Of a stretch of DNA of 64,000 bases, positions 15,979 through 24,021 are shown piece after piece. The position numbers were made by a program, and so were the translations under genes. Under the pieces are notes generated by a model, which saw only the letters and a program-made list of their open reading frames with translations, had not been told where the DNA came from and searched no databases. Source of the stretch: Enterococcus plantarum. Lineage in GTDB: Bacteria; Bacillota; Bacilli; Lactobacillales; Enterococcaceae. Numbering within the stretch: position 1 is the first letter of the stretch; every line of letters starts with the position of its first letter. The stretch covers positions 1 through 64,000 of the forward strand of contig NZ_MIKA01000048.1 of the NCBI RefSeq assembly GCF_001730295.1, in the 5' to 3' direction.

Positions 15979-17860
15979 TGAACAAGCAAAAGGGATTCGC
16001 AAAAGTCAAGATCCTTTGAAAACGTTGAAACGACTATTCTCATATATGTTTAAAAACTACAAGTTCCAGCTTCTATTTGTTCTTATTCTCATTTTATTAA
16101 GCACCTTTGCGAATGTTCGGGGCTCGTTATTTTTACAAGTGGTGATCGATGATTACATTACACCGTTACTTGGTCAAAGTGACCCTGATTTTTCTGGGTT
16201 ATTAAAGGCAATTACAACGATGGCACTGATTTATGGCGTTGGAATCATTTCAAACTTAGGGTTTAACTTGATCATGGTACGTATCAGTGAAGGAACGCAA
16301 AAAACAATTCGAGATGAAATGTTTACTCATCTTGAAACATTGCCGATTCGCTATTTTGATTCAAATTCTGATGGGGATATTATGAGCCATTTTACGAATG
16401 ATACGGATACATTACGTCAGATGATCTCTCAAAGTATCCCTAATCTGGTTGCTGCTGTGGTCAGTTTTATTAGTGTATTTATCGCGATGTTTACGATCAG
16501 TGTTCCATTGACCTTAGTTGTGTTAGTTTCTGTTTCGATAATGATTGTGACGATTCGGATGATTGCAGGACGCAGTAGTCGCCATTTTGGTAAGCAGCAA
16601 CGTGATTTAGGAAGCGTAAACGGTTATATTGAAGAAATCATGCATGGCCAAAAAGTGGTGAAAATTTTTAACCATGAGCCGCAAACGATCAAACAATTTA
16701 AAAAAATCAATGAAGAATTACGACAAAGTGCTACTCAAGCGAATAAATACGCAAATAGCTTAATGCCGATCATGATGAATTTGTTAAATATTCAATATGT
16801 ACTCTTGGCAGTCATTGGAGGAATCTTTTCAGTGTATGGTGTTTCTGGTTTGACGATTGGGATGATTGCTTCGTTTCTACAATTGAGCCGTTCGTTGAAC
16901 ATGCCAATCAGTCAAGTGTCACAACAAATCAATTTTGTGATTATGGCTTTAGCGGGCGCTGACCGTATTTTTATGTTGATTGATGAAAAATCAGAAATAG
17001 ATGATGGCTATGTAACGTTAGTTAATGTAAATCGTGCGTCAGGTGCTCTTGTCGAAAGTGAAGCTAGAACAGGAATTTGGGCCTGGAAACACCCACATGC
17101 GGATGGAACTGTTACGTATACTGAATTGACTGGAGATGTTCGTTTTGAAGATGTATCCTTTGGGTATACAGATAAAAATCGCGTATTAAAAGATATCAAT
17201 CTTTATGCGGAACCAGGTCAAAAAGTGGCCTTCGTTGGGGCAACAGGTGCAGGTAAAACGACCATCACAAATTTGATCAATCGTTTCTATGATATTCAAG
17301 AGGGAAAAATTCGTTATGATGGAATCAACGTAAAAAAAATCAAAAAAAGTTCCCTAAGAAGATCATTAGGGATTGTTTTGCAAGATACTCATTTATTTAC
17401 AGGGACGATTCGTGAGAATATTCGATATGGGAAATTGAATGCTTCTGATGAAGATGTACTCAAAGCCGCACAGTTAGCAAATGCAGAGGATTTTATCAAT
17501 AATTTACCCGATAAATATGATACAGTGATCACTGGTGACGGCGAAGGATTATCGCAAGGACAACGCCAATTGTTATCGATCGCTCGAGCAGCGATTGCGG
17601 ATCCTCCTGTAATGATTTTGGACGAAGCAACATCTAGTATCGATACTAGAACAGAAAAGCATGTACAAGCTGGTATGGATCGCCTCATGAAAGGCAGAAC
17701 AGTATTTGTCATCGCACATCGATTATCAACGATTCAAAATTCAGATGCAATCATGGTCATGGATCATGGTCGAATTATTGAACGAGGCAGTCATGAAGAT
17801 TTACTTGAAGAAAAAGGAATCTACCATCAGTTATATACAGGGAAAGTGGAACTTTCATGA
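15971..17860 (+). CDS. ABC exporter half-transporter, catalytic-site subunit
   Basis: This 629-residue protein starts at ATG 15971, overlapping the upstream gene by eight bases, with GGTGAAGA inside that gene as ribosome binding site. It has a transmembrane domain (six helices, about 40-350), an extra segment of about 35 residues before the nucleotide-binding domain, Walker A GATGAGKT near residue 423, a signature LSQGQRQLL with Gln for Gly, and Walker B VMILDEATS with the catalytic Glu. The non-consensus signature would face the degenerate Walker site of the partner and leave one canonical ATPase site, as in LmrD-type subunits. Confidence 0.88.
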   Translation: MRDEQAKGIRKSQDPLKTLKRLFSYMFKNYKFQLLFVLILILLSTFANVRGSLFLQVVIDDYITPLLGQSDPDFSGLLKAITTMALIYGVGIISNLGFNLIMVRISEGTQKTIRDEMFTHLETLPIRYFDSNSDGDIMSHFTNDTDTLRQMISQSIPNLVAAVVSFISVFIAMFTISVPLTLVVLVSVSIMIVTIRMIAGRSSRHFGKQQRDLGSVNGYIEEIMHGQKVVKIFNHEPQTIKQFKKINEELRQSATQANKYANSLMPIMMNLLNIQYVLLAVIGGIFSVYGVSGLTIGMIASFLQLSRSLNMPISQVSQQINFVIMALAGADRIFMLIDEKSEIDDGYVTLVNVNRASGALVESEARTGIWAWKHPHADGTVTYTELTGDVRFEDVSFGYTDKNRVLKDINLYAEPGQKVAFVGATGAGKTTITNLINRFYDIQEGKIRYDGINVKKIKKSSLRRSLGIVLQDTHLFTGTIRENIRYGKLNASDEDVLKAAQLANAEDFINNLPDKYDTVITGDGEGLSQGQRQLLSIARAAIADPPVMILDEATSSIDTRTEKHVQAGMDRLMKGRTVFVIAHRLSTIQNSDAIMVMDHGRIIERGSHEDLLEEKGIYHQLYTGKVELS

Positions 17861-17866
17861 GAACAA

Positions 17867-17904
17867 TAAAAAACACCAATCACTTAGTGATTGGTGTTTT
17901 TTGA
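17867..17904. terminator. Bidirectional terminator after the ABC operon
   Basis: AAAAAACACCAATCAC and GTGATTGGTGTTTTTT form a 16-bp perfect stem with a four-base loop (TTAG region) and A/T tracts on both sides. It can end the ABC operon and, in reverse, the tRNA transcript. Confidence 0.85.
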
Positions 17905-17922
17905 TATGAACGTTTAAAATAA

Positions 17923-17996
17923 TACGCCAAGAGAGATTCGAACTCCCGACCGCTCGCTTAGAAGGCGAGTGCTCTATCCAGCTGAGCTATTGGCGC
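17923..17996 (-). tRNA. tRNA-Arg, anticodon TCT
   Basis: On the minus strand the 74-base sequence folds as a full cloverleaf: acceptor GCGCCAA/TTGGCGT with a G-T end pair and discriminator A, D arm GCTC-GAGC, anticodon stem CTCGC/GCGAG with loop CTTCTAA (anticodon TCT, reads AGA), and T arm GGGAG-TTCGAAT-CTCTC. CCA is not encoded. Confidence 0.95.
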
Positions 17997-18116
17997 AAAA
18001 TGTTAACGCAACAAAATTTATTATAATGAAGATACATAACAAAGTCAATCATAAATTAGAAATAACAACGAAAAAAATTGAAAAAGAGTTTGTAGGAGAG
18101 AAAAGTGAAGTTTTCA

Positions 18117-18145
18117 TTGACTCAGTATTCTTATTTTGATACAAT
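18117..18145 (+). promoter_or_regulatory. Promoter of the rplU operon
   Basis: TTGACT at 18117-18122, a 17-bp spacer and TACAAT at 18140-18145. It lies about 120 bases before rplU and so leaves a long leader. Confidence 0.75.
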
Positions 18146-18149
18146 GTTA

Positions 18150-18255
18150 ATGTTGTAATTGTGGACTCCACAGCTACAACCGCACAGAACAAGTTTTTAA
18201 GCATGACACTAGTCATCACTTGGGATGGCGAGTCTAAGTCTAGAAGAAGGAGGTG
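18150..18255 (+). ncRNA. Ribosomal protein L21 leader (rplU leader)
   Basis: The transcript leader contains the block GTGGACTCCACAGCTACAAC and a second hairpin region (GACACTAGTCATCACTTGGG) ending in TCTAAGTCTAG before the ribosome binding site. Position and these conserved-looking blocks fit the L21 leader known upstream of rplU in Firmicutes, thought to mediate autoregulation. I recognise it by pattern and could not run a covariance model. Confidence 0.65.
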
Positions 18256-18264
18256 CTGTATAGC

Positions 18265-18573
18265 ATGTACGCAATTATCAAAACTGGTGGTAAACAAGTA
18301 AAAGTTGAGGTAGGTCAAGCGATTTACGTTGAAAAATTAGACGTAGAAGCTGGCGAAAAAGTTGTTTTTGACGAAGTTATCTTAGTGGGTGGCGAGTCTA
18401 CGAAAGTAGGAGCTCCAACCGTAGCAGGTGCAACTGTCGAAGGAACTGTAGAAAAACACGGCAAACAAAAGAAAGTCGTGACTTTCAAATACAAACCTAA
18501 AAAACACACTCACCGTAAACAAGGTCACCGTCAACCATATACAAAAGTTGTAATCAACGCAATCAACGCATAA
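18265..18573 (+). CDS. rplU: 50S ribosomal protein L21
   Basis: This 102-residue protein starts [11 protein letters not shown], the hallmark N-terminus of bL21, and ends with the RNA-binding [21 protein letters not shown] segment typical of the family. ATG 18265 is chosen over upstream GTG 18253 because AGAAGGAGGTG sits before it and the family starts here. It is the first gene of the rplU-prp-rpmA unit and is preceded by an L21-type leader. Confidence 0.97.
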   Translation: MYAIIKTGGKQVKVEVGQAIYVEKLDVEAGEKVVFDEVILVGGESTKVGAPTVAGATVEGTVEKHGKQKKVVTFKYKPKKHTHRKQGHRQPYTKVVINAINA

Positions 18574-18607
18574 TTCTTTTAAGTTGCATAGGAAAGAAGG
18601 CCTATCA

Positions 18608-18952
18608 ATGATTAAAAGTTCTTTTAAACGAAATGGCGCTGGCCAAATCGTTTCTTTTGAAGTCTCAGGGCATGCTGAGTCTGGTCCATATGGTAGTGAT
18701 ATCGTTTGTGCAGCTGTGTCTGCTTTAACGATTAGTACGGTCAATGGTATCGATGCTTTAGCTGGGTTTGAACCGATTGTTGAAACCAACGAAGATGAAG
18801 GTGGTTACCTTTATGTCGAGATGATTTCAAATGCAAATCAGGAACAAACAAACATTGCCCAGATTCTCTTGGAAAATCTTTTACTAGGTTTACAAGCAAT
18901 TGAGCAAGAAAGTCTTGAATTTATTCAAGTCAAAACCATAAACGAAAAATAG
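18608..18952 (+). CDS. prp: Ribosomal-processing cysteine protease Prp
   Basis: This 114-residue protein (YsxB family) starts at ATG 18608; upstream in-frame codons lack family similarity. The catalytic His and Cys lie in GHAESGPYGSDIVCAAVS (residues about 19-37). Prp removes the N-terminal extension of ribosomal protein L27 in Firmicutes, a step needed for functional ribosomes. The extension is encoded by the next gene, and it lies between rplU and rpmA as in most Firmicutes. Confidence 0.93.
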   Translation: MIKSSFKRNGAGQIVSFEVSGHAESGPYGSDIVCAAVSALTISTVNGIDALAGFEPIVETNEDEGGYLYVEMISNANQEQTNIAQILLENLLLGLQAIEQESLEFIQVKTINEK

Positions 18953-18964
18953 GAGGTGCAGACT

Positions 18965-19252
18965 ATGTTATTAAATATGAATTTACAATTATTCGCCCAC
19001 AAAAAAGGTGGAGGTTCTACTTCCAACGGACGTGATTCAGAATCTAAACGCCTAGGCGCTAAAAGTGCTGATGGACAAACTGTTACTGGTGGATCAATTT
19101 TATACCGTCAACGCGGAACTAAAATTTACCCAGGAGCAAACGTAGGTATCGGCGGAGACGACACTTTATTTGCTAAAGTTGACGGCGTAGTACGTTTCGA
19201 ACGTAAAGGCCGCGACAAAAAACAAGTGTCTGTTTACCCAGTAGCTCAATAA
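18965..19252 (+). CDS. rpmA: 50S ribosomal protein L27 with cleavable N-terminus
   Basis: This 95-residue protein starts at ATG 18965 after AGGAGGTG. The first ten residues [10 protein letters not shown] precede AHKKGGGST. Prp is known to cut after this Phe, exposing the mature N-terminus that reaches the peptidyl-transferase centre. The rest matches bL27 ([19 protein letters not shown]). It is the last gene of the unit and is followed by a terminator. Confidence 0.96.
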   Translation: MLLNMNLQLFAHKKGGGSTSNGRDSESKRLGAKSADGQTVTGGSILYRQRGTKIYPGANVGIGGDDTLFAKVDGVVRFERKGRDKKQVSVYPVAQ

Positions 19253-19265
19253 TAGTTGAACTAAA

Positions 19266-19307
19266 CGGCTCTATCCTTTTATCAAGTAAAGGGATAGGGC
19301 TTTTTTG
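19266..19307 (+). terminator. Terminator of the rplU-prp-rpmA unit
   Basis: GGCTCTATCCTTTT and AAAGGGATAGGGC form a strong hairpin followed by TTTTTTG. Confidence 0.85.
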
Positions 19308-19560
19308 TTTAGGGTCAAAAGACTCTTGGATACTGAATAGAATAATTGTTTAACCGACTCCGACCTGTCGGTTTTTAATACCTAAATTCGCTTCTATTCA
19401 CATGTATAATGATATTGACCAAACACCCTATAACAAAACGTTTTCGTTTTACCTTGCGTAACAACTTCTTAAACTTCTACTTATTATAAAAAAACTTATT
19501 GACAAAAATATATTCTATAAAGTATTATTATTCCACTTAAAAGAAAACGGAGTGTTATGT
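19308..19560. promoter_or_regulatory. Intergenic region with a strong promoter for the secreted-protein gene
   Basis: No coding sequence is seen. A promoter TTGACA (19499-19504), an 18-bp spacer and TATTAT (19523-19528) lies about 33 bases before the next ATG. A small palindrome-like CCGACTCCGACCTGTCGG near 19354-19371 has no assigned role. Confidence 0.55.
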
Positions 19561-20199
19561 ATGAAAAAGGTTTTGATTCATGTTCTGAGTTGTAGTTTTT
19601 TGATAGGATCAGCGGTAATTCCAATTGCAAATGTAGCGCTCGCCAACGAAAAAGAAGTAATACAAGAGATACGTCCGGATTCTGATGCATCAATCTTATC
19701 CGATGAAGGAGCAGGCTATTTAGATGTTCCAGAAATAAATTTAGATGACGACTTCAAAGAATATGAAACAGATGTTTCGTCTCCTCAAGCTAGAGCAGCT
19801 TTCCTCATAACTTGGAAGATAGAATCGAAAAAATCATCTGGAACATCGTATGGTCCGTGGAGAAAAGGTCCGTCTGGAAAAGGAAAAGCGACGCTATCTG
19901 CTAATAATTCAAATACAAGTAGCAGGTCAGTTTCATCGAGTATATCGGGAGACTATCCTATCGGCAAAGGGAAAATAGGTGCATCGTTAGGAATAACGAT
20001 AGGGCAATCAAAGACATATGGTGTATCATACTCTAGATTGATACCAGCTGGGAAAAGAGAGCAAATTATTTTTAGACCAGTCTATAAGCTAACCAAGATT
20101 AAACAAAGAAAATATCTAGCAGGTACTAAAACAAACACTACTCAAACGGCTATGGTGAAATCGTTTAGTCATTGGGATTATTCATTCAAATCTATCTAA
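19561..20199 (+). CDS. Secreted protein of unknown family, beta-rich
   Basis: This 212-residue protein starts at ATG 19561 (GAGTGTTATGT upstream; another in-frame ATG lies nine bases earlier). A signal peptide is clear: KK, hydrophobic core, then ANVALA with cleavage near residue 30. Residues 31-80 are acidic, resembling a propeptide. Residues 85-212 are basic, Ser/Thr/Gly-rich, with alternating polar and non-polar residues (SISGDYPIGKGKIGASLG, then ITIGQSKTYGVSYSRLIPAG), as in amphipathic beta-hairpins. Neither Cys of the leader remains in the mature part. Pore-forming or bacteriocin-like toxins have this look, but I do not recognise the family. It is followed by a small membrane protein. 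Confidence 0.75.
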   Translation: MKKVLIHVLSCSFLIGSAVIPIANVALANEKEVIQEIRPDSDASILSDEGAGYLDVPEINLDDDFKEYETDVSSPQARAAFLITWKIESKKSSGTSYGPWRKGPSGKGKATLSANNSNTSSRSVSSSISGDYPIGKGKIGASLGITIGQSKTYGVSYSRLIPAGKREQIIFRPVYKLTKIKQRKYLAGTKTNTTQTAMVKSFSHWDYSFKSI

Positions 20200-20211
20200 G
20201 GAGTACAATAA

Positions 20212-20430
20212 GTGATTAAAACAAAGTATCTAGTAAGTCTTGTTATAGGCTTAATTATGGTGTTCATCTTACAGACTATGAGTTATTTAAACTGGATATT
20301 AGTTGATCAAGATGTGATTAATGGGGTACGTGATCAATATTTATTTTTAAAAACACCGTTAATGATAATTCCGGTTTTGTTTATCTCTTACTTTGTTTAT
20401 GGGGTGAACAGCAAGGGAACTAAAGAGTAA
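20212..20430 (+). CDS. Small two-helix membrane protein
   Basis: This 72-residue protein starts at GTG 20212 after AAGGAG, 12 bases downstream of the secreted-protein gene, so co-transcription is very likely. It has two transmembrane helices: residues about 6-28 (LVSLVIGLIMVFILQTMSYL) and 48-66 (LMIIPVLFISYFVYGV), with a short outside loop of about 20 residues. Its size, topology and place beside a putative secreted effector recall immunity proteins, but that is only an inference. No family is recognised. Confidence 0.7.
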   Translation: MIKTKYLVSLVIGLIMVFILQTMSYLNWILVDQDVINGVRDQYLFLKTPLMIIPVLFISYFVYGVNSKGTKE

Positions 20431-20554
20431 ATAACTATACTTAAAGCTGTAGCGTAGAAATGCTTGCTATATTGCTAGCTAGTCTATTATGTTTAATATG
20501 TATTTTATGTTATTATGTAATTATTTGATGCAAATATTAAATGGAGGAGATAAA

Positions 20555-22330
20555 ATGCCGAAGCTTTCAAGAACTATGACTGAACGAATGATTTTTCAAA
20601 AAAAACAGATTTTTCAAGCTTTTTTTATTATAGCTATGCTGTCTTTTTTTATGGTTTCACCTCAACTATATAAACATGCTTTAATTATTTCAAATGATTT
20701 TTTATTTCATATGAATCGTTTCTATGATTTAAATCAGCAAATGACTACAGGAAATTTTAATTATTTTCAGTCATTATATGGTTTTGCTCAGTCAGGAAGA
20801 ATAGTAAATGCGATGTATGGAATGGATTTTGCTATAGTTCAAGCTGTTATATTAACTTTATTAGGAACTTGGTTTAAATTTCAAATCGTTTCGTCTTTCT
20901 TATGTTTTTTTGTCAGTGGCTTTTCAATGTATATATTGTGTAAATATGCAATGGTCAAAAATTCATATTCCATAGTGGCATCTGCTTTTTATATGTCCAC
21001 TTCAACTATTGCGTATTATGCATTAGTCACAAATTATTCTGGTTGGGGAGCAGCCTTTTTACCGCTAGCATTTCTTCCGGCAATTCGCATGTTACAAAAT
21101 GAAGAGAGACCAATTAAACCACTATTACTGGGTGTTCCGATTGCTTTGATAATATCTGTTCACATGTTTTCAACAGTGCTGGCCGTCTTAGGATTGCTTC
21201 CTTTCTACATCTATGCCTTCATAAATTGTAATAAAAAATCCATTATGATAAAGGATACTATTTGGGCAATATTAATAGCTGTAGCTCTTTCAGCTAATAC
21301 ATTTGGGAGTATAATAGATTTGTCTGGCGATACTTTAATTGGACCTTATCCTGTACAAGATATGATGTCGAATAGTACCTCTTTTTCAATTGGTGCACCA
21401 GGATGGGCAACATTTGGCTTGATTTTTTCATTTCTATTTATTTTTCAATCAGTAACTACGTTTGTGTCTTGGAGATATCTCTCAAATATGGAAAAGATGA
21501 TTAACTCTGTGGGGCTTTTCTTTTTACTTGTTTCATCAAAATTACTTCCTTGGAATGCTATCGCAGCAAGATTTACTTTTATTCAAGGTATGCAATTTCC
21601 CCAAAGATTTGCTTGTGTTGCATGCATCTTATTATTATTAGGTTGGGCTATCAGAATACAACGATTATTTGACGTCAATTCTGATAAAAGTCAAATTATT
21701 AGACAACCAATTTTAATTTTCTTTGCTACTATGGCAATTCTTAGCTGTAATAATATCAATCTGCAGATGGCTTCCAGTTCGGATGCTTGGAAATCGAATC
21801 AACCGATAAAAGATAAGGGAGCATCTGAGATATTTGAAACTGATCCAGAAAAGATTAGGCAAGCTTTTGGAGGGCGTAACGAGCTTGGGAAAGGATTTTC
21901 TATTGTCGTGAAACCAACTTCGGATTATTTACCTAACCACAGTAAGGAGAAATTTGATACTTATGGAACATACTCAGCGGAAATCATCCATAATGAAAAC
22001 AACGTAATTAAAAAGATTACGTCTGATAATCAGATTGAATTAAATTGGGAAAATAAACAAGATAAGAATAGTTCTTTACTTCCGATAATAATTTATAATC
22101 ATAGTACGGTAGAATTGAATGGGAAAAAATTATTAAAATCTGAATATAAACTTTCAAAGATAGGTAGTTTGATTATAGATGCACCGATTGGTCAAAATAG
22201 ACTTGTAGTGGGGTATCAACCGAGTTTATTCTTTAAGTTATCAATAGTTGTTAAAATAGTTTCTATGGTTGCGTTACTAATTTATGGGATAAGGTATCTT
22301 TGGATTAATAAATCTAATAAAAATGTATAG
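20555..22330 (+). CDS. Large multi-pass membrane protein, GT-C/YfhO-like
   Basis: This 591-residue protein starts at ATG 20555, fixed by TGGAGGAGATAAA. About 10-12 transmembrane helices cover residues 20-400, then a soluble outside domain of about 160 residues, and a final helix near 565-585. An acidic-aromatic segment SNDFLFHMNRFYDLNQQ follows the first helix, where GT-C type lipid-dependent glycosyltransferases carry their catalytic Asp. This resembles the uncharacterised 6-pyruvoyl-tetrahydropterin-synthase-related/YfhO-like membrane family. It may glycosylate wall polymers or surface lipids. AT-rich composition suggests acquired DNA. It is separated by 124 bases from the two-helix gene, so operon membership is uncertain. 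Confidence 0.65.
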   Translation: MPKLSRTMTERMIFQKKQIFQAFFIIAMLSFFMVSPQLYKHALIISNDFLFHMNRFYDLNQQMTTGNFNYFQSLYGFAQSGRIVNAMYGMDFAIVQAVILTLLGTWFKFQIVSSFLCFFVSGFSMYILCKYAMVKNSYSIVASAFYMSTSTIAYYALVTNYSGWGAAFLPLAFLPAIRMLQNEERPIKPLLLGVPIALIISVHMFSTVLAVLGLLPFYIYAFINCNKKSIMIKDTIWAILIAVALSANTFGSIIDLSGDTLIGPYPVQDMMSNSTSFSIGAPGWATFGLIFSFLFIFQSVTTFVSWRYLSNMEKMINSVGLFFLLVSSKLLPWNAIAARFTFIQGMQFPQRFACVACILLLLGWAIRIQRLFDVNSDKSQIIRQPILIFFATMAILSCNNINLQMASSSDAWKSNQPIKDKGASEIFETDPEKIRQAFGGRNELGKGFSIVVKPTSDYLPNHSKEKFDTYGTYSAEIIHNENNVIKKITSDNQIELNWENKQDKNSSLLPIIIYNHSTVELNGKKLLKSEYKLSKIGSLIIDAPIGQNRLVVGYQPSLFFKLSIVVKIVSMVALLIYGIRYLWINKSNKNV

Positions 22331-22508
22331 TATAAAAAAATGATATTATGAGCTTGATATAATAAGAGGAATAATTTTTAAAATATGCCGCATAGACATA
22401 CTTTTTTAGAAAAAAGCAACATTTCAAATTATTTTTGTAATTTTAACTTACGAGAAAATTTTTTTTATGGTAGCATAAACTCTGTTATTAAAAAAGAGGA
22501 GTGTATGT

Positions 22509-22976
22509 ATGCCACAAAACAAAAAAGAAGGAATATTCTTCACAACAATTGTCTGTTTTTCGATGGTGCTTTCAATGAGTGCTTACAATCTTTTATTACA
22601 CGGACAATTTTCATTAAGCAATTTATTGGGTGGATTAGTGCCAGGATTTATTGTAGCGTTTATATTTGACGTCTTGATTGTCTCATTACCAGCTAAGAAA
22701 ATTGCATTTGCTCTGCCTATCAATAAAGAGAAAAAAATCCAGATGATCATTGCTGTTTCAAGCTGTATGGTTTTAGGAATGGTCTTTTTTATGTCGATGT
22801 ATGGAGTTATTGTGCAATTTGGCTTTACAGAGAATTTTTTGAGCTATTATATCGGCGCGTTTTTTAAAAACCTGATTATGGCATTGCCGTTGCAATTATT
22901 GATTGTAGGACCGATTTGTAGAAGGATTTTGAGCATGAGTCGTCAAAGTAGCTGGCTAAAAGAAACAAATAATTAA
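22509..22976 (+). CDS. DUF2798 membrane protein
   Basis: This 155-residue protein starts at ATG 22509 after GAGGAGTGT. It has four transmembrane helices in the two-fold arrangement of DUF2798 (MVLSMSAYNLL and later MVFFMSMYGVI look like the repeated M-x-x-x-M-x-x-Y core). The function of the family is unknown. It has its own upstream AT-rich region and is followed by a terminator, so it is probably monocistronic. Confidence 0.75.
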   Translation: MPQNKKEGIFFTTIVCFSMVLSMSAYNLLLHGQFSLSNLLGGLVPGFIVAFIFDVLIVSLPAKKIAFALPINKEKKIQMIIAVSSCMVLGMVFFMSMYGVIVQFGFTENFLSYYIGAFFKNLIMALPLQLLIVGPICRRILSMSRQSSWLKETNN

Positions 22977-22983
22977 ACGAATC

Positions 22984-23035
22984 AAAACGAGTAAAGTAAG
23001 CCGATTAACAGGAGTTTACTTTATTCGTTTTTTTG
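22984..23035 (+). terminator. Terminator after the DUF2798 gene
   Basis: AACGAGTAAAGTAA and TTACTTTATTCGTT form a 14-bp stem followed by TTTTTTT. Confidence 0.8.
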
Positions 23036-23136
23036 GTGAAGTAAAAGGAGTGGGCTAAAAAGAGGGTCGAGCTTTCCAAAATCGATAAAAAGTTGTTATA
23101 ATTAATAGAAACTTGATAAATAGGGGGCCTTCAACA

Positions 23137-23541
23137 ATGGAGATACATGAGCGAATTGTCAGGTTATTAAATTCAAGTACCGTATTTTTAATTTCAACCA
23201 TTGATAAACGAGATTTTCCAACCGTTATTGCTGTTTCTAAACCGTTGTGGAGAGAAGGGTTGTTAAAGTTACAATTTTATTTGGATGGAAATGGAGAAAC
23301 GGTTAAGAATATTGAAAGTAATCCGAATGGATCTGTTTGTTGTTATGAGGAAATTCAACATGAAAGCTTGCTTTTAAAAGGGAAGTTGACAATCGAACAC
23401 ATTGAGTCTGTTCAATCGATCGAGCCTAAATTGTCAAGCTACCAAAAAGAATTAAATCACTCGGACCCTGTATTGGTTACTTTTGAAACGTGGACCGCTA
23501 GGATACATATGGATAAAAAAACAAAAGATATCATTGTTTAG
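23137..23541 (+). CDS. Pyridoxamine 5'-phosphate oxidase-like FMN-binding protein
   Basis: This 134-residue protein has the split-barrel flavin-binding fold of the small PPOX-like family (STVFLISTIDKRDFPTVIAVS at the N-terminus, NPNGSVCCYEEIQHESLLLKG in the middle). Members bind FMN or related cofactors. The precise reaction is unknown and it is not the pdxH enzyme. ATG 23137 follows TAGGGGGCC; the in-frame upstream codon at 23113 lies ahead of that site and is not used. It stands alone with a terminator after it. Confidence 0.75.
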   Translation: MEIHERIVRLLNSSTVFLISTIDKRDFPTVIAVSKPLWREGLLKLQFYLDGNGETVKNIESNPNGSVCCYEEIQHESLLLKGKLTIEHIESVQSIEPKLSSYQKELNHSDPVLVTFETWTARIHMDKKTKDIIV

Positions 23542-23580
23542 AATAGATAGAAAGCTGATATTTTTTTTAAAATAGGAGTA

Positions 23581-23622
23581 TGAAGAGTTGAGATGATGAA
23601 CGATCTCTGCTCTTTTTATTTT
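23581..23622 (+). terminator. Terminator after the PPOX-like gene
   Basis: GAGTTGAGAT and ATCTCTGCTC pair around GATGAACG, followed by TTTTTATTTTTTG. Confidence 0.75.
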
Positions 23623-23806
23623 TTGTAGTATAATTTAGCGTTCTTAATAAAACGTGATCGATCTTCATTTTTTCTTAAGAAGTGTTCATCATTTATTCGA
23701 AGATTTTTATGTTTGAGTTAAGTTTTTGGGGTTATAATGAATTATCAACAAATAATGGTAATGGATTTTAAAGCTATTAACCATATGAAAGAAAGGGGGA
23801 ATGACG

Positions 23807-23953
23807 ATGTACGCTGTAAAAGTATTACATGGGTATATTGGTAAAGACGGACACCGTACAAGAGATAAAAACCATGTTCGAATCTTTCAAACAAAAAATT
23901 ACGCAGAAAAATTCGCTGACAAAATTGGCGGACGTGTTAAAGTACTAGGATAA
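23807..23953 (+). CDS. Basic 48-residue microprotein
   Basis: This small gene runs from ATG 23807 (GAAAGGGGG, seven bases upstream; the ATG at 23801 is too close to it) to TAA 23951-23953. The product begins MYAVKVLHGYIGKDG and ends in DKIGGRVKVLG, with many Lys and Arg and a predicted beta-helix-beta shape. There is no signal peptide or membrane helix. The strong ribosome binding site and the terminator directly after the stop both support a real gene. Function unknown. A conserved nucleic-acid-binding or SPOR-like small protein is possible. Confidence 0.75.
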   Translation: MYAVKVLHGYIGKDGHRTRDKNHVRIFQTKNYAEKFADKIGGRVKVLG

Positions 23954-23964
23954 CGTTATATATA

Positions 23965-24012
23965 CAGGAAACGAGCAGCCTAAACGATAATTAGTTTGGG
24001 CTGCTCGTTTGT
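23965..24012. terminator. Bidirectional terminator
   Basis: AAACGAGCAGCC and GGCTGCTCGTTT form a strong stem with A/T tracts on both sides, between the microprotein and the convergent phosphoesterase gene. Confidence 0.85.
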
Positions 24013-24021
24013 AAAAATATA

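Noticed and set aside
17923-17996. tRNA-Arg as a phage attachment site for the tail operon
   Set aside because: No integrase is nearby and no copy of the tRNA 3' end was noticed at the tail operon edges. The ABC exporter operon lies between them.
22385-22669. Open frame of 94 codons before the DUF2798 gene
   Set aside because: It overlaps the well-supported DUF2798 gene in another frame and has no ribosome binding site or recognisable composition.
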